Below, in pieces: positions 33,920 through 42,745 of a stretch of DNA of 64,000 nt. Origin of the DNA: Calidifontibacillus oryziterrae (GTDB lineage: Bacteria; Bacillota; Bacilli; Bacillales; Bacillaceae_J); the NCBI RefSeq assembly GCF_000331575.1, contig NZ_ANOK01000003.1:62001-126000 (forward strand). The letters run 5' to 3'. The notes beneath the pieces were generated by a model that saw only the letters and a program-made list of their open reading frames with translations, was not told where the DNA came from and did not search any database. Numbering within the stretch: position 1 is the first letter of the stretch; each line of letters begins with the position of its first letter. A program made the translations under genes and the position numbers.

Positions 33920-35207
33920 GAAATTTGATGTAATTGTTGTTGGTGCCGGACCTGCTGGTTCAGCATGTGCGTATACAAGCGCAAAAGCTGGTTTAAAAGT
34001 ATTATTAATTGAACGCGGTGAATACCCTGGAGCGAAAAATGTAATGGGTGGTATTTTATATCGCAAGCAATTGGAAGATATTATTCCTGAGTTTTGGAAG
34101 GATGCACCACTTGAACGACCTATTATTGAACAGCGCGCGTGGTTGATGTCAGAAAAATCATGTGTAACAACAAGTGTGAAAAATGAAGAGTGGGGTGAAG
34201 CACCATACAATTGCTTCTCCGTTCTTCGCGCGAAATTCGACCAATGGTTTGCTGAGAAAGCTGTTGAAGCGGGAGCTCTTTTAATAAATGAAACTGTTGT
34301 GAATGAGTGTATCGTTGAAAACGGTAAAGTAGTTGGTGTACGTACTGACCGTCCTGATGGTGATGTATATGCTGATGTAGTGGTACTAGCTGACGGTGTA
34401 AACTCATTATTAGCAAAGCAGCTTGGGTTCCATAAGGAGCTTCGTCCAGATGAGGTTGCTCTTGCTGTTATGGAGGTAATTAACCTTCCTAAGGATGTCA
34501 TCAATGATCGTTTCAATGTATCCGATAACCAAGGTGTTGCAATCGAGCTTTTTGGTGATGCTACGAAAGGTAATTTAGGTACCTCATTCATTTATACGAA
34601 TAAAGAAAGCATTAACATTGGTGTTGGTACGACTTTATCAAGTATGATGAAGGAAAAAATAAAGCCTTATGAGCTTTTAGAATACGTAAAAAACCATCCG
34701 ATGGTAAAACCATTAATTAAGGATGGGGAGTCGGCTGAATATTTGGCTCACTTAATTCCTGAAGGTGGCTACAATTCTATTCCGAAGCTTCATGGCGATG
34801 GCGTTCTTGTCGTAGGGGATGCAGCCCAATTTGTAAATGGTATACATCGTGAAGGGTCAAATATGGCAATGACTTCTGGAAGACTAGCTGCAGAAACAAT
34901 TGTTGAGGGAAAACAAAGCGGGGACCTTTCAGAAAGAGCATTATCAAAATATAAAGACAAGGTAATGAATAGCTTTATTGGGAAAGACCTTGAAAAGTAT
35001 AAGGACGCGACTCATACATTTGAAACAAATCCACAATACTTTAAAGAATACATTCCACTTGTAAATAAAGCAGCATCTAGCTTCTTATCTGTTGACGGGA
35101 CATCTAAACGTGAGAAACAAAAAGATGCAATTAATACAATTAAGGGTAACAAAGGTACACTTGCTGTTGCGAAAGATCTATACCGTGCATGGAAGGTGAT
35201 GAAATAA
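33912..35207 (+). CDS. fixC: FixC flavoprotein (ETF-quinone oxidoreductase-like)
   Basis: A 431-residue FAD protein of the geranylgeranyl reductase / ETF-QO superfamily. The dinucleotide-binding motif GAGPAGSACAYTSAKAG opens it, followed by GAKNVMGGILYRKQL and, near residue 300, GDGVLVVGDAAQFVNGIHREG. It passes electrons from the FixAB flavoprotein to menaquinone. It overlaps fixB by eight bases and its stop TAA shares an A with the fixX ATG, so the operon is translationally coupled. Confidence 0.93.
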   Translation: MSEKFDVIVVGAGPAGSACAYTSAKAGLKVLLIERGEYPGAKNVMGGILYRKQLEDIIPEFWKDAPLERPIIEQRAWLMSEKSCVTTSVKNEEWGEAPYNCFSVLRAKFDQWFAEKAVEAGALLINETVVNECIVENGKVVGVRTDRPDGDVYADVVVLADGVNSLLAKQLGFHKELRPDEVALAVMEVINLPKDVINDRFNVSDNQGVAIELFGDATKGNLGTSFIYTNKESINIGVGTTLSSMMKEKIKPYELLEYVKNHPMVKPLIKDGESAEYLAHLIPEGGYNSIPKLHGDGVLVVGDAAQFVNGIHREGSNMAMTSGRLAAETIVEGKQSGDLSERALSKYKDKVMNSFIGKDLEKYKDATHTFETNPQYFKEYIPLVNKAASSFLSVDGTSKREKQKDAINTIKGNKGTLAVAKDLYRAWKVMK

Positions 35208-35500
35208 TGGCTAAAGATGCGAAAACAATCGAAGAAAAACAGTATTTAGTCCGTTATAAAGCCGATTCAAAGTCGCATTTAACGATTTTAGACCATGACA
35301 TTTGTGCAACAAAATGTCCTGATAAAATTTGTACAGTTTTCTGTCCGGGTGAAGTTTATAAATGGGAAGAAGCAGGCCGGATGTTTGTAGGTTATGAAGG
35401 CTGTCATGAATGCGGAAGCTGTCGGATTGGTTGTCCTCACCAAAATATTAAGTGGGAATATCCTAAAGGCGGACATGGAATTATTTTTAGATTAGCATAG
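35207..35500 (+). CDS. fixX: FixX ferredoxin-like protein
   Basis: A 97-residue ferredoxin partner of FixC. Cysteines in CATKCPDKICTVFCPGE and in GCHECGSCRIGCPHQNI supply the 4Fe-4S ligands. The start is ATG at 35207, overlapping the fixC stop as TAATG, with GGAAGGTG upstream; an ATG at 35189 lies inside fixC. It ends the fixABCX operon, followed by a terminator. Fix complexes supply reductant to nitrogenase or to other low-potential enzymes. No nif gene is in the window, so the acceptor is unknown. Confidence 0.93.
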   Translation: MAKDAKTIEEKQYLVRYKADSKSHLTILDHDICATKCPDKICTVFCPGEVYKWEEAGRMFVGYEGCHECGSCRIGCPHQNIKWEYPKGGHGIIFRLA

Positions 35501-35510
35501 TAGTATAGTA

Positions 35511-35558
35511 GAGAGGCTGTCCAAGTCATAATTAATGGCATTTGGGCAGCTTCTTTTG
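35511..35558 (+). terminator. intrinsic terminator of fixABCX
   Basis: GAGGCTGTCCAA (35513-35524) pairs with TTGGGCAGCTTC (35542-35553) with G-T pairs, then a T-rich tail. Confidence 0.75.
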
Positions 35559-35640
35559 TATTTAACTCCAGTCCTTAGCCCCTTCCGCTTTTTGTTTATG
35601 GCAATCTTATGAACTAGTTTCTGAATGTTTTGTTAAAAAT

Positions 35641-35660
35641 GTAGTAAACTAGTTTACTAC
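35641..35660. promoter_or_regulatory. perfect 20-bp palindrome
   Basis: GTAGTAAACTAGTTTACTAC is a perfect inverted repeat without spacer. A weak promoter (TTGTTA at 35630, TTTACT at 35653, spacing 17) would place it over the -10 box. It is a likely operator for an unidentified dimeric repressor. Confidence 0.5.
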
Positions 35661-35664
35661 CATG

Positions 35665-35679
35665 TTGAAAGCGCATACA
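35665..35679. promoter_or_regulatory. cre site (CcpA), perfect consensus match
   Basis: TTGAAAGCGCATACA fits WTGNAANCGNWNNCW at every position. It lies just downstream of the predicted -10 box and 46 bases before the ATG of the Cys-rich gene, a position typical of catabolite repression. Confidence 0.55.
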
Positions 35680-35724
35680 ATTAAAATGTCATTAAATTTT
35701 ATTGCTAGAAACGGGGGACTTTCT

Positions 35725-36075
35725 ATGATCAACCTACCAAATTACCGTGAATTTTATCAAAAAGCATTGATACCAATGAATGAGAATGATAAACATAGTT
35801 TTTGCACACAGTATTGCAAGGATGATTGTGATCATTGTATTAAAGCAAATCATTGGCTAGTTGCGCTTGAAGGTTTAGAAGATGCTGACGGAAAATACAA
35901 GTGGAGCGTCCTTGTTTATCCAGCGAAGGAGACCGGTGTATTCTGGTCATTGAAGGTACCGTATTTTAAAACTTCCTGTTCACAAACATTGGAAGAGGCT
36001 ATTGAAGAAGCAAAGGCAATCGAACAAAAAATAGTAAATTCCCTAATGACTGCACAAACAATGATGGTTAATTAA
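35725..36075 (+). CDS. Cys-rich hypothetical protein (116 aa)
   Basis: ATG at 35725 (MINLPNYREFYQK) with GGGGG seven bases before it; the frame extends upstream to 35662 without a ribosome site. The notable part is SFCTQYCKDDCDHCIKANHW, four Cys and one His in 17 residues, which could bind a metal or cluster. The rest alternates sheet and helix (KYKWSVLVYPAKETG) with no membrane segment. I do not recognise the family. The palindrome and cre site upstream suggest double control, including carbon catabolite repression. Confidence 0.7.
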   Translation: MINLPNYREFYQKALIPMNENDKHSFCTQYCKDDCDHCIKANHWLVALEGLEDADGKYKWSVLVYPAKETGVFWSLKVPYFKTSCSQTLEEAIEEAKAIEQKIVNSLMTAQTMMVN

Positions 36076-36116
36076 ATGAAAAGTCTCTTGTTGTTATTGA
36101 ACAAGGGACTTTTCAC
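36076..36116 (+). terminator. intrinsic terminator of the Cys-rich gene
   Basis: GAAAAGTCTCTTGTT (36078-36092) pairs with AACAAGGGACTTTTC (36100-36114), nearly perfect. Confidence 0.85.
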
Positions 36117-36227
36117 ATTGATAATAATGAAGAACATTTAATAAAATATTTTCACCTATTGACATGACAACATTCCTGTCGCATAATGATAGCAAATTAT
36201 TTAAAAATTTGAATAGTTTAATAGATT

Positions 36228-36513
36228 GAGAAGCGTTGAAAGGGACTAGTAGATTGATGTTCATCTGAAAGAGAGTGGAATCCATTGGCTGAAAGGTTTC
36301 ATCATGAATGATGCTTTCGAACCTACCCTAGAGCTGTTAGCGAAAACTAGCCGCTTCATCCACGTTACGGATGTTAAGAGGGCATTTAATACTTAGATAT
36401 GCAGTTAATACTTCTAAGTTATAGGATAGACTAATTCCTAAATGCTAAAAAAGGTGGTACCGCGAAAGATAAGACTCTTCCGTCCTTTTAGTAGGATAGG
36501 TGGAGTCTTTTTT
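36228..36513 (+). promoter_or_regulatory. T-box riboswitch of proBA, proline specifier
   Basis: The leader shows the T-box order: stem I with GAAAGAGAG and the distal loop region, a specifier loop GAACCTACCC whose CCT (36322-36324) is a proline codon, and the T-box core AAGGTGGTACCGCG (36451-36464). A terminator follows (AAGACTC around 36470 with GAGTCTT around 36506, then a T run). Uncharged tRNA-Pro should stabilise the antiterminator and allow proBA transcription, so proline starvation induces the operon. Confidence 0.92.
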
Positions 36514-36545
36514 TAATTTGTAAGACCATGAAAGGGGTAAGGGAA

Positions 36546-37685
36546 GTGGGGAAGCAGCGAATTGTTGTGAAAATTGGAAGCAGTTCATTAACCAATAATA
36601 GTGGTGGCTTATCGATTGAAAAGCTGATAGACCATGTTGATGCTTTGTCGGCATTGAAAAAGGAAGGCTATGAGGTGATCCTTATCTCTTCAGGAGCAGT
36701 AGCTGCTGGATTTAGGGGCTTAGGATACCCGACTAGACCTGTCACAATTGCAGGTAAGCAAGCTGCGGCAGCGGTTGGCCAAGGACTGTTGATGCAAGGC
36801 TATACGGAACAATTTAAAAAACATAATATTATAACTGCACAATTACTTTTAACAAGATATAGCTTCATGAACAAGGAGCAATATAACAATGCTTATTCAA
36901 CACTTTCAGAATTAATAAAGCGTGATGTTATTCCAATTATAAACGAGAATGATTCCGTTGCAGTTGATGAGTTAACCTTCGGTGACAATGATATGCTTTC
37001 AGCTTTAGTTAGCGGCTTAGTACATGCAGACTTTCTTATCATTTTAACGGATATAGATGGTCTCTATGACCAAAATCCGAAGATAAGTAAGAATGCGAAA
37101 CGATATAACTTTTTATCAGAAATAACCGATGATTTATTACAATCAGCGTCAGCATCGGGCTCTAAGATGGGAACTGGTGGTATGAGATCAAAATTAGAGG
37201 CTGCAAAAACAGCTCTCTCATTAGGCTGTAATGTGTTTATTGGAACAGGATCCGGGAAGGAAAAGCTTGTTGATATATTAAGTGGCAAAGGGAATGGTAC
37301 TTATATTGGTAATTCGAAACAAACAGGCATTAAAAATTCTAAGCAATGGATTGCTTTACATTCAAAGGTTGCGGGAAGCATTGAAGTTGATCATGGAGCA
37401 GTCGTTGCGTTATTAGAAAAAGGTGGCAGTTTATTACCGGCGGGGGTCACGAATATAAACGGGGAATTTCTTTGTGGTGATGTAGTCGAAGTTGTAAATC
37501 CTAAAGGTGAGGTAATTGGAAGGGGAATAGTAAATTACTGTTCTAGTGATCTTATCCAGATCAAGGGGTTATCAACAGAGGAAGCAAAAAGCATTGTTCA
37601 ACAGGAGCATACAGTAGTTATCCATCGCGATCAGTGGATATCCTTTAAAAATAAAAATGAAAAGAAGGAGAAGGTGAAAAAATGA
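36546..37685 (+). CDS. proB: glutamate 5-kinase
   Basis: A 379-residue first enzyme of proline synthesis, phosphorylating glutamate. The kinase domain begins [19 protein letters not shown] and includes [31 protein letters not shown] and [15 protein letters not shown]-terminal PUA domain follows (about 275-365). GTG at 36546 was chosen because AAGGGG lies eight bases upstream and the product then starts at the conserved kinase N-terminus; an ATG at 36528 would add six residues. It overlaps proA by four bases (ATGA). Controlled by the upstream T-box. Confidence 0.95.
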   Translation: MGKQRIVVKIGSSSLTNNSGGLSIEKLIDHVDALSALKKEGYEVILISSGAVAAGFRGLGYPTRPVTIAGKQAAAAVGQGLLMQGYTEQFKKHNIITAQLLLTRYSFMNKEQYNNAYSTLSELIKRDVIPIINENDSVAVDELTFGDNDMLSALVSGLVHADFLIILTDIDGLYDQNPKISKNAKRYNFLSEITDDLLQSASASGSKMGTGGMRSKLEAAKTALSLGCNVFIGTGSGKEKLVDILSGKGNGTYIGNSKQTGIKNSKQWIALHSKVAGSIEVDHGAVVALLEKGGSLLPAGVTNINGEFLCGDVVEVVNPKGEVIGRGIVNYCSSDLIQIKGLSTEEAKSIVQQEHTVVIHRDQWISFKNKNEKKEKVKK

Positions 37686-38926
37686 GTGAATTAGTAATGA
37701 AAGCAAAAAAAGCAAAAGCGTTAGCAGCATTATTAGCTGTAAAGACAACGGATCAAAAAAATGACGCATTACGGAAAATTAGTGCGCAGCTTTTGCAGGA
37801 AGTTGATTATATTTTATTTGAGAATGAAAAAGATATTGTAATTGGCAAAGAAAAAGGGTTGACTGAATCTTTACTTGATCGTCTTAAATTAACAAAATCA
37901 CGAATTGATGATATGGCAGAAGCTTTAATTCAATTAACAGATCTTAAAGACCCTGTTGGCGAGGTATTAGGAGCTTGGAATCGGCCAAATGGGTTGGCAA
38001 TAAAGCAGGTTCGTGTACCGCTTGGAGTTGTTGGCATGATTTATGAAGCACGCCCTAACGTTACAGTTGATGCGTCAAGCTTGTGCTTGAAAACTGGAAA
38101 TGCGGTACTATTACGGGGGAGTTCTTCAGCTATTAATTCAAATAAGGCACTAATAAATGTAATCCATCGTGCCTTGGAAGCATCAGACATTCCAAAGGAA
38201 GCTGTGCAATTGCTAGAAGATACTAGCCGTGAAGCAGCAGCAGAAATGTTTAAGCTGAATGAGTATTTAGATGTTCTTATACCACGAGGAGGAGCAGGAC
38301 TTATAAAAACTGTTGTTGAAAACTCAACAGTTCCTGTGTTAGAAACAGGTGTCGGGAATTGCCACATTTTTATCGATGAAACTGCTCAAGCTGACATGGC
38401 AATAAATATTTCAATAAATGCAAAAACCCAACGACCTTCTGTATGCAATGCGGCTGAAACGTTTCTAATTCATGAAAGCTGGGCTGCAAAACACTTACAA
38501 AATCTTGTATCGGCATTACAAGAAAAACAAGTAGAAATACGTGGTGATGAACGAACTAGGCAGCTTATACCAGGTTTAAAAAGTGCAACCGATGAGGATT
38601 GGGGTTGTGAATATTTAGATTTAATTGTTGCGATAAAGATTGTCAACAATGTAGATCAAGCAATTGATCATATAAATAAATATGGAACGTATCACTCGGA
38701 AGCAATTATTTCAGAAACGACTGAAAATGTTGAACGTTTTTTCAATTATGTCGATGCAGCAGCATTATATCATAATGCTTCAACTCGTTTTACAGACGGC
38801 TTTGAATTTGGATTTGGTGCCGAAATAGGAATTAGTACCCAAAAGCTTCATGCAAGAGGACCAATGGGGTTATCAGCATTAACATCAACTAAGTATATTA
38901 TTAAAGGGGAAGGACAAATCAGATAA
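37682..38926 (+). CDS. proA: gamma-glutamyl phosphate reductase
   Basis: A 414-residue NADPH-dependent enzyme that reduces glutamyl phosphate to glutamate semialdehyde. It has the aldehyde-dehydrogenase-like fold with [54 protein letters not shown] (catalytic Cys) and [20 protein letters not shown]. The ATG overlaps the proB stop. With ProB it supplies the proline precursor; the final reductase proC/proI lies elsewhere. The GNAT gene 28 bases on may belong to the same transcript. Confidence 0.96.
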   Translation: MSELVMKAKKAKALAALLAVKTTDQKNDALRKISAQLLQEVDYILFENEKDIVIGKEKGLTESLLDRLKLTKSRIDDMAEALIQLTDLKDPVGEVLGAWNRPNGLAIKQVRVPLGVVGMIYEARPNVTVDASSLCLKTGNAVLLRGSSSAINSNKALINVIHRALEASDIPKEAVQLLEDTSREAAAEMFKLNEYLDVLIPRGGAGLIKTVVENSTVPVLETGVGNCHIFIDETAQADMAINISINAKTQRPSVCNAAETFLIHESWAAKHLQNLVSALQEKQVEIRGDERTRQLIPGLKSATDEDWGCEYLDLIVAIKIVNNVDQAIDHINKYGTYHSEAIISETTENVERFFNYVDAAALYHNASTRFTDGFEFGFGAEIGISTQKLHARGPMGLSALTSTKYIIKGEGQIR

Positions 38927-38954
38927 TTAACTATGTTTTTAAGGGGATAGAATT

Positions 38955-39437
38955 ATGATCATTCGTAAAGCAGTTATACATGATGTTGATGCTATTTTTG
39001 ATTTAATAGATCTTTATTCAAAAGATGATCTTTTGCTGCCGCGCACACAATTATCATTATATGAAAATATACAATGCATTCGTGTTGCTGAAATGGATGA
39101 TCAAATTGTTGCAGCTGGTAGTTTACATGTTTTAGGCCGTGATTTAGCAGAAATTCGTTCTTTAGTTGTTGATAAAAAGGTAAAGGGATTGGGAATTGGT
39201 AGGAGTATAGTTCATTCTTTAATTGAAGAGGCAGATAAACTTGGAGTAGAAAATGTTTTTGCAATGACCTATCAAGTTGACTTTTTTAAAAAATGTGGCT
39301 TTCATATTGTTGATAAGGAACAGCTTCCCCAAAAAATTTGGAAGGACTGCATCAATTGTCCAAAATTTTTAAACTGCGATGAAACAGCGCTTTTAATGAA
39401 GGTTGCTGATTATAAGAAGTCCATTTCTTTGCATTAA
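38955..39437 (+). CDS. GNAT acetyltransferase, short N-acetylglutamate synthase type
   Basis: A 160-residue GNAT protein. The acetyl-CoA loop is seen in VKGLGIGRSIVHSLIEEA. The C-terminal KIWKDCINCPKFLNCDETAL, with its Cys-rich CxxCPxxxxCDE signature, is characteristic of the short single-domain N-acetylglutamate synthases (ArgA-like). Being placed 28 bases behind proBA fits glutamate metabolism. Activity is inferred from family only. AAGGGGAT precedes the ATG. A terminator closes the operon. Confidence 0.75.
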   Translation: MIIRKAVIHDVDAIFDLIDLYSKDDLLLPRTQLSLYENIQCIRVAEMDDQIVAAGSLHVLGRDLAEIRSLVVDKKVKGLGIGRSIVHSLIEEADKLGVENVFAMTYQVDFFKKCGFHIVDKEQLPQKIWKDCINCPKFLNCDETALLMKVADYKKSISLH

Positions 39438-39471
39438 CTGATTAAGCATAAAATCATTCCTATTTTTTTCT

Positions 39472-39500
39472 AACCTACAAAAAGTAGGTTATTTTTTTTT
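39472..39500 (+). terminator. intrinsic terminator of the proBA operon
   Basis: AACCTAC (39472-39478) pairs with GTAGGTT (39484-39490), followed by ten T. Confidence 0.85.
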
Positions 39501-39545
39501 ATATAGCTCATATACATGTACTAATCCTAATTATTTATTAAGGAT

Positions 39546-39591
39546 ATTGTTCACTTCTAGAAAGAGGACTCTTTTAGGATCAGTGAACAAT
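39546..39591. other. long imperfect hairpin in the gap before the CoA-transferase
   Basis: ATTGTTCACT (39546-39555) and AGTGAACAAT (39582-39591) are perfect inverted repeats, with an inner CTAGAAAGAG/CTCTTTTAG near-match. It has no T tract, so it is more likely an operator or RNA structure than a terminator. Confidence 0.4.
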
Positions 39592-39666
39592 CATGATCAA
39601 CATTTTAAAATTAAACTGAGAAGTCTACTATGCTGGTCGCGCTTGCTAGTATAAAGTCGTAGATTT

Positions 39667-39709
39667 TAGCCAGTTGTATCAACATATTGTTGGTATAGCT
39701 GGCTTTTTG
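39667..39709 (+). terminator. orphan terminator-like hairpin
   Basis: AGCCAG (39668-39673) pairs with CTGGCT (39699-39704), with an inner GTATCAAC/GTTGGTAT stem and a T5 tail. No gene ends before it in this 365-bp gap, so it may end an unseen small RNA or attenuate the following operon. Confidence 0.5.
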
Positions 39710-39802
39710 TTGTAATTTCATATGGTTAAGTGGGAACTGAATTTGGATGTTAAAGTAACAGTTGGCATTTTTGATTTATTTTGTAATTGAGGCGGTGATT
39801 GG

Positions 39803-40990
39803 GTGACTGGAGCGTTAGAAGGGATTAAAGTATTAGATTTAACGAGGGTTTTAGCGGGCCCTTTTTGTACAATGATTTTAGGTGATTTAGGTGCAGAGAT
39901 CATAAAAGTAGAAGCCCCTGGTGGTAGTGATGATACGAGACAATGGGGGCCTCCATATGCAGCTACAGAAAGTGCTTATTATTTATGTGCGAACCGCAAT
40001 AAGCGTGCGCTTACTTTAAATTTAAAGTCTAATGATGGAAAGGAACTATTAAAAAGATTAATACAAGAAAGTGATGTTATTATTGAAAACTTTAAAAGTG
40101 GTACGATGGAAAAATGGGGTCTTGGTTATAACGAATTGAAAAAAATTAACCCAAAAATTATCCATTGTTCAATTACAGGATTTGGTCAAAATGGACCGTA
40201 TCGAAAGTTACCAGGTTATGATTCAATCATTCAGGCGATGAGTGGACTAATGAGCATAACAGGAAGTGAAGAATCTGGTCCAATGAAGGTGGGTGTTGCT
40301 ATTTCTGATCTATTTACAGGCTTATATGCAAATATCGGCATTCTAGCTGCTTTACATGAGCGAACTAGATCAGGACAAGGCCAAAGCATTGATGTTTCGC
40401 TATTTGATTCACAGCTTAGTGTACTTGCAAATGTGGCAAGTAATTATTTGATTTCTGGAAAACAACCGGGATTATTAGGAAATCAACATCCAAATATAGT
40501 CCCTTATCAACCATTTGAAACAAAGGATGGAACGCTTGTCGTGGCAGTTGGGAATGATAGCCAATTTAGAAAACTATGTTCTATTCTTGAAGCTCCAGAA
40601 TTAGGAGTCGATGAGAAATTTATAACTAATTCAAAACGGTTAGAAAATCGTGACGAATTAATTGGAATTCTTGCAAGCAAATTTAAATTGAAAACTACAA
40701 AGGAATTGGCTGATCTTTTGAATCAAATTAGTGTACCAGCGGGACCTATCCAAACAATGAAAGAAGTATTCAATGACCCACAAGTTCATGCCCGAAATAT
40801 GGTTTGGGAGTTGGAGCACCCAATAGCAGGTCAAATAAAGCTTGTTGGAAGTCCTTTAAAATTATCAAGAACACCAGTAACTATTCGAAAGTATCCGCCA
40901 TTAGTCGGGGAGCATACAGAGGAAATCTTGATACAGATGGGCTATACAAAAAATGAGATCGAAGAAATGAAAACATTAAATATTATTTAG
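39803..40990 (+). CDS. class III (CaiB/BaiF) CoA-transferase
   Basis: A 395-residue family III CoA-transferase. It begins ALEGIKVLDLTRVLAGPFCTM, and the nucleophilic Asp lies in VGVAISDLFTG (near residue 169), followed by GQGQSIDVSLFDSQLSVL. Such enzymes move CoA between carboxylic acids. It starts at GTG with GAGGCGGTG upstream. Eleven bases separate it from an acyl-CoA dehydrogenase, the arrangement known for glutarate (SUGCT/GcdH-type) and similar short dicarboxylate routes, but the acid is not certain. Confidence 0.88.
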   Translation: MTGALEGIKVLDLTRVLAGPFCTMILGDLGAEIIKVEAPGGSDDTRQWGPPYAATESAYYLCANRNKRALTLNLKSNDGKELLKRLIQESDVIIENFKSGTMEKWGLGYNELKKINPKIIHCSITGFGQNGPYRKLPGYDSIIQAMSGLMSITGSEESGPMKVGVAISDLFTGLYANIGILAALHERTRSGQGQSIDVSLFDSQLSVLANVASNYLISGKQPGLLGNQHPNIVPYQPFETKDGTLVVAVGNDSQFRKLCSILEAPELGVDEKFITNSKRLENRDELIGILASKFKLKTTKELADLLNQISVPAGPIQTMKEVFNDPQVHARNMVWELEHPIAGQIKLVGSPLKLSRTPVTIRKYPPLVGEHTEEILIQMGYTKNEIEEMKTLNII

Positions 40991-41001
40991 GAGGAAACAA
41001 T

Positions 41002-42210
41002 ATGTTTGATTTTAGTTTTTCGGAGGAACAATTAATGGTAAGGCAAATGGTAAGAAGGTTTGTAGATAAAGAGATTATGCCTTTTATCGCTGAGTGGGAT
41101 GCGAACCAACATTTTGAAAAAAGTATAATAAAACGAATGGCGGATTTAAATTTAATGGGTGTTTGTATACCAGAGGAATATGGTGGTAGTGGGATGGACT
41201 ATAATTCACTAGCAATTGTTTGTGAGGAGTTGGAAAGAGGGGACACGGCTTATCGAACCGCTGTGTCTGTTCATACTGGGCTAAATAGTATGACATTATT
41301 GCAGTGGGGAAATGAGGATCAAAAACAAAGGTATCTCGTTCCACAAGCGAAGGGCGAAAAGGTTGGAGCTTTTGGTTTAACAGAACCTAATGCAGGGTCC
41401 GATGTTGCGGCCTTACAAACAACCGCAGTTAAAGATGGTGATTTTTATATATTAAATGGTTCTAAAACATGGATATCATTATGTGATGTCGCAGACAACT
41501 TTTTAGTATTTGCTTATACTGATAAAAGTAAAAAGCATCATGGGATATCTTGTTTTATCGTTGAAAGAACAATGCCTGGATTTTCTTCAAAGGCTATTAA
41601 AGGCAAATTAGGAATTCGTGCCGGAAATACAGGCGAAATTTTCTTTGATCATGTTAGGGTGCCTAAAAAAAATTTAGTGGGAAATGAAGGGGAAGGCTTT
41701 AAAATTGCAATGTCGGCATTAGATAATGGCCGTTTTACAGTTGCTGCAGGCGCTTGTGGAACTATCATGGCTAGTCTAGAGGAGAGCGTTAAATATTGTC
41801 ATGAAAGAAGTACATTTGGAAAAGAAATTGGAAAGCATCAGTTAGTTCAACAAATGATTGCAAAGATGGAAGCTGGATTACAAATGTCTAGATTGCTAGT
41901 TTATAAAGCAGGTTGGTTGAAAAATAAGGGAATAAGAAATACTCGAGAAACTTCGTTAGCAAAGTGGCAAGCTTGTGATTTTGCTTTTCAGGCTGCTAAT
42001 GATGCTGTTCAAATCCATGGTGCCTATGGATATTCAAATGAATATCCTGTCGAAAGATTTTTACGGAATGCTAAAGCGCCGGTTATTTATGAAGGAACGA
42101 GGGAAATTCATACAATCATGCAAGGAGAGTATGTGTTAGGATATCGAAAGGATAAGCCGCTATCAAGAATGCTTCCTGCTTGGCCTTATGAGACACTGAA
42201 TCTTTCATGA
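41002..42210 (+). CDS. acyl-CoA dehydrogenase
   Basis: A 402-residue FAD enzyme. ACAD signatures are GAFGLTEPNAGSDVAALQTT (FAD/substrate block), NGSKTWISLCDVAD, and the C-terminal catalytic-Glu block APVIYEGTREIHTIMQGEYV. The TREIHxxMxGE version, together with the class III CoA-transferase in the same operon, is more like glutaryl-CoA-type than short-chain dehydrogenases, but this is inference. AGGAGG precedes the ATG. Electrons would go to an ETF; fixABCX lies upstream but a separate ETF is more usual. Confidence 0.9.
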   Translation: MFDFSFSEEQLMVRQMVRRFVDKEIMPFIAEWDANQHFEKSIIKRMADLNLMGVCIPEEYGGSGMDYNSLAIVCEELERGDTAYRTAVSVHTGLNSMTLLQWGNEDQKQRYLVPQAKGEKVGAFGLTEPNAGSDVAALQTTAVKDGDFYILNGSKTWISLCDVADNFLVFAYTDKSKKHHGISCFIVERTMPGFSSKAIKGKLGIRAGNTGEIFFDHVRVPKKNLVGNEGEGFKIAMSALDNGRFTVAAGACGTIMASLEESVKYCHERSTFGKEIGKHQLVQQMIAKMEAGLQMSRLLVYKAGWLKNKGIRNTRETSLAKWQACDFAFQAANDAVQIHGAYGYSNEYPVERFLRNAKAPVIYEGTREIHTIMQGEYVLGYRKDKPLSRMLPAWPYETLNLS

Positions 42211-42247
42211 CTAAAGTCAGCTAATGATCAAACTTAAGATAATTACC

Positions 42248-42286
42248 AATCCTATAATTATATAGATAATTGTAGGATTTTTTTTA
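42248..42286 (+). terminator. intrinsic terminator of the CoA-transferase / dehydrogenase operon
   Basis: AATCCTA (42248-42254) pairs with TAGGATT (42273-42279), with an extended A-T stem and eight T. Confidence 0.85.
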
Positions 42287-42370
42287 TTTACGTAGGCAAG
42301 CATCATTTTTGAAAAGTTAAAGGAATAAGGATAGTAATGAGGACAAAATGAATTAGTGGGGGATCAATAA

Positions 42371-42727
42371 ATGAATGGATATTATACGATTTTCATTGCA
42401 GGTCACTCTCGTCTGCCCCAAGGAATGGCAGCAAAAAATGTCTATGAAACCTTAACAGTAACAGCTGAGGTGGATTATAAGTATGGTGTCATATTAGAAG
42501 CATCATGTACATTAGCTACTAATCATGGTAGAGAGTTCATCGGTCGGTTGCTGAGAGGGTATAGTATTAAAGATGGTATTGATGAACCGATAAAAGCTAT
42601 TCAAATACATTATCGCGGCAAAGCAACGAATGCTATCATTGCTGCATTAAAAGACTTGCACTATCAATTCCAACAAATGAAGCTAGAAAATATCCACGAA
42701 GGCAAGCAAAATGTGGAAAAAGCCTGA
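42371..42727 (+). CDS. DUF3870 family protein
   Basis: A 118-residue soluble protein containing FIAGHSRLPQGMAAKNVYET, EASCTLATNHGREFIGRLL and HYRGKATNAIIAALKDL, the core of the DUF3870 family of unknown function. GTGGGGGATC precedes the ATG. The family has been seen near CoA-dependent metabolic genes, which would fit the preceding operon, although a terminator separates them. No catalytic motif is recognised. Confidence 0.8.
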   Translation: MNGYYTIFIAGHSRLPQGMAAKNVYETLTVTAEVDYKYGVILEASCTLATNHGREFIGRLLRGYSIKDGIDEPIKAIQIHYRGKATNAIIAALKDLHYQFQQMKLENIHEGKQNVEKA

Positions 42728-42745
42728 TAAATTATCAGGCTTTAG
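42717..42745. terminator. bidirectional intrinsic terminator
   Basis: AAAGCCTGAT (42719-42728) pairs with ATCAGGCTTT (42734-42743). It overlaps the stop codons of both convergent genes. Confidence 0.85.

Noticed and set aside
39640-39665. Remnant of the dispersed repeat near GGTCGCGCTTGCTAG
   Set aside because: Only a few bases resemble the right arm; no core sequence is present.
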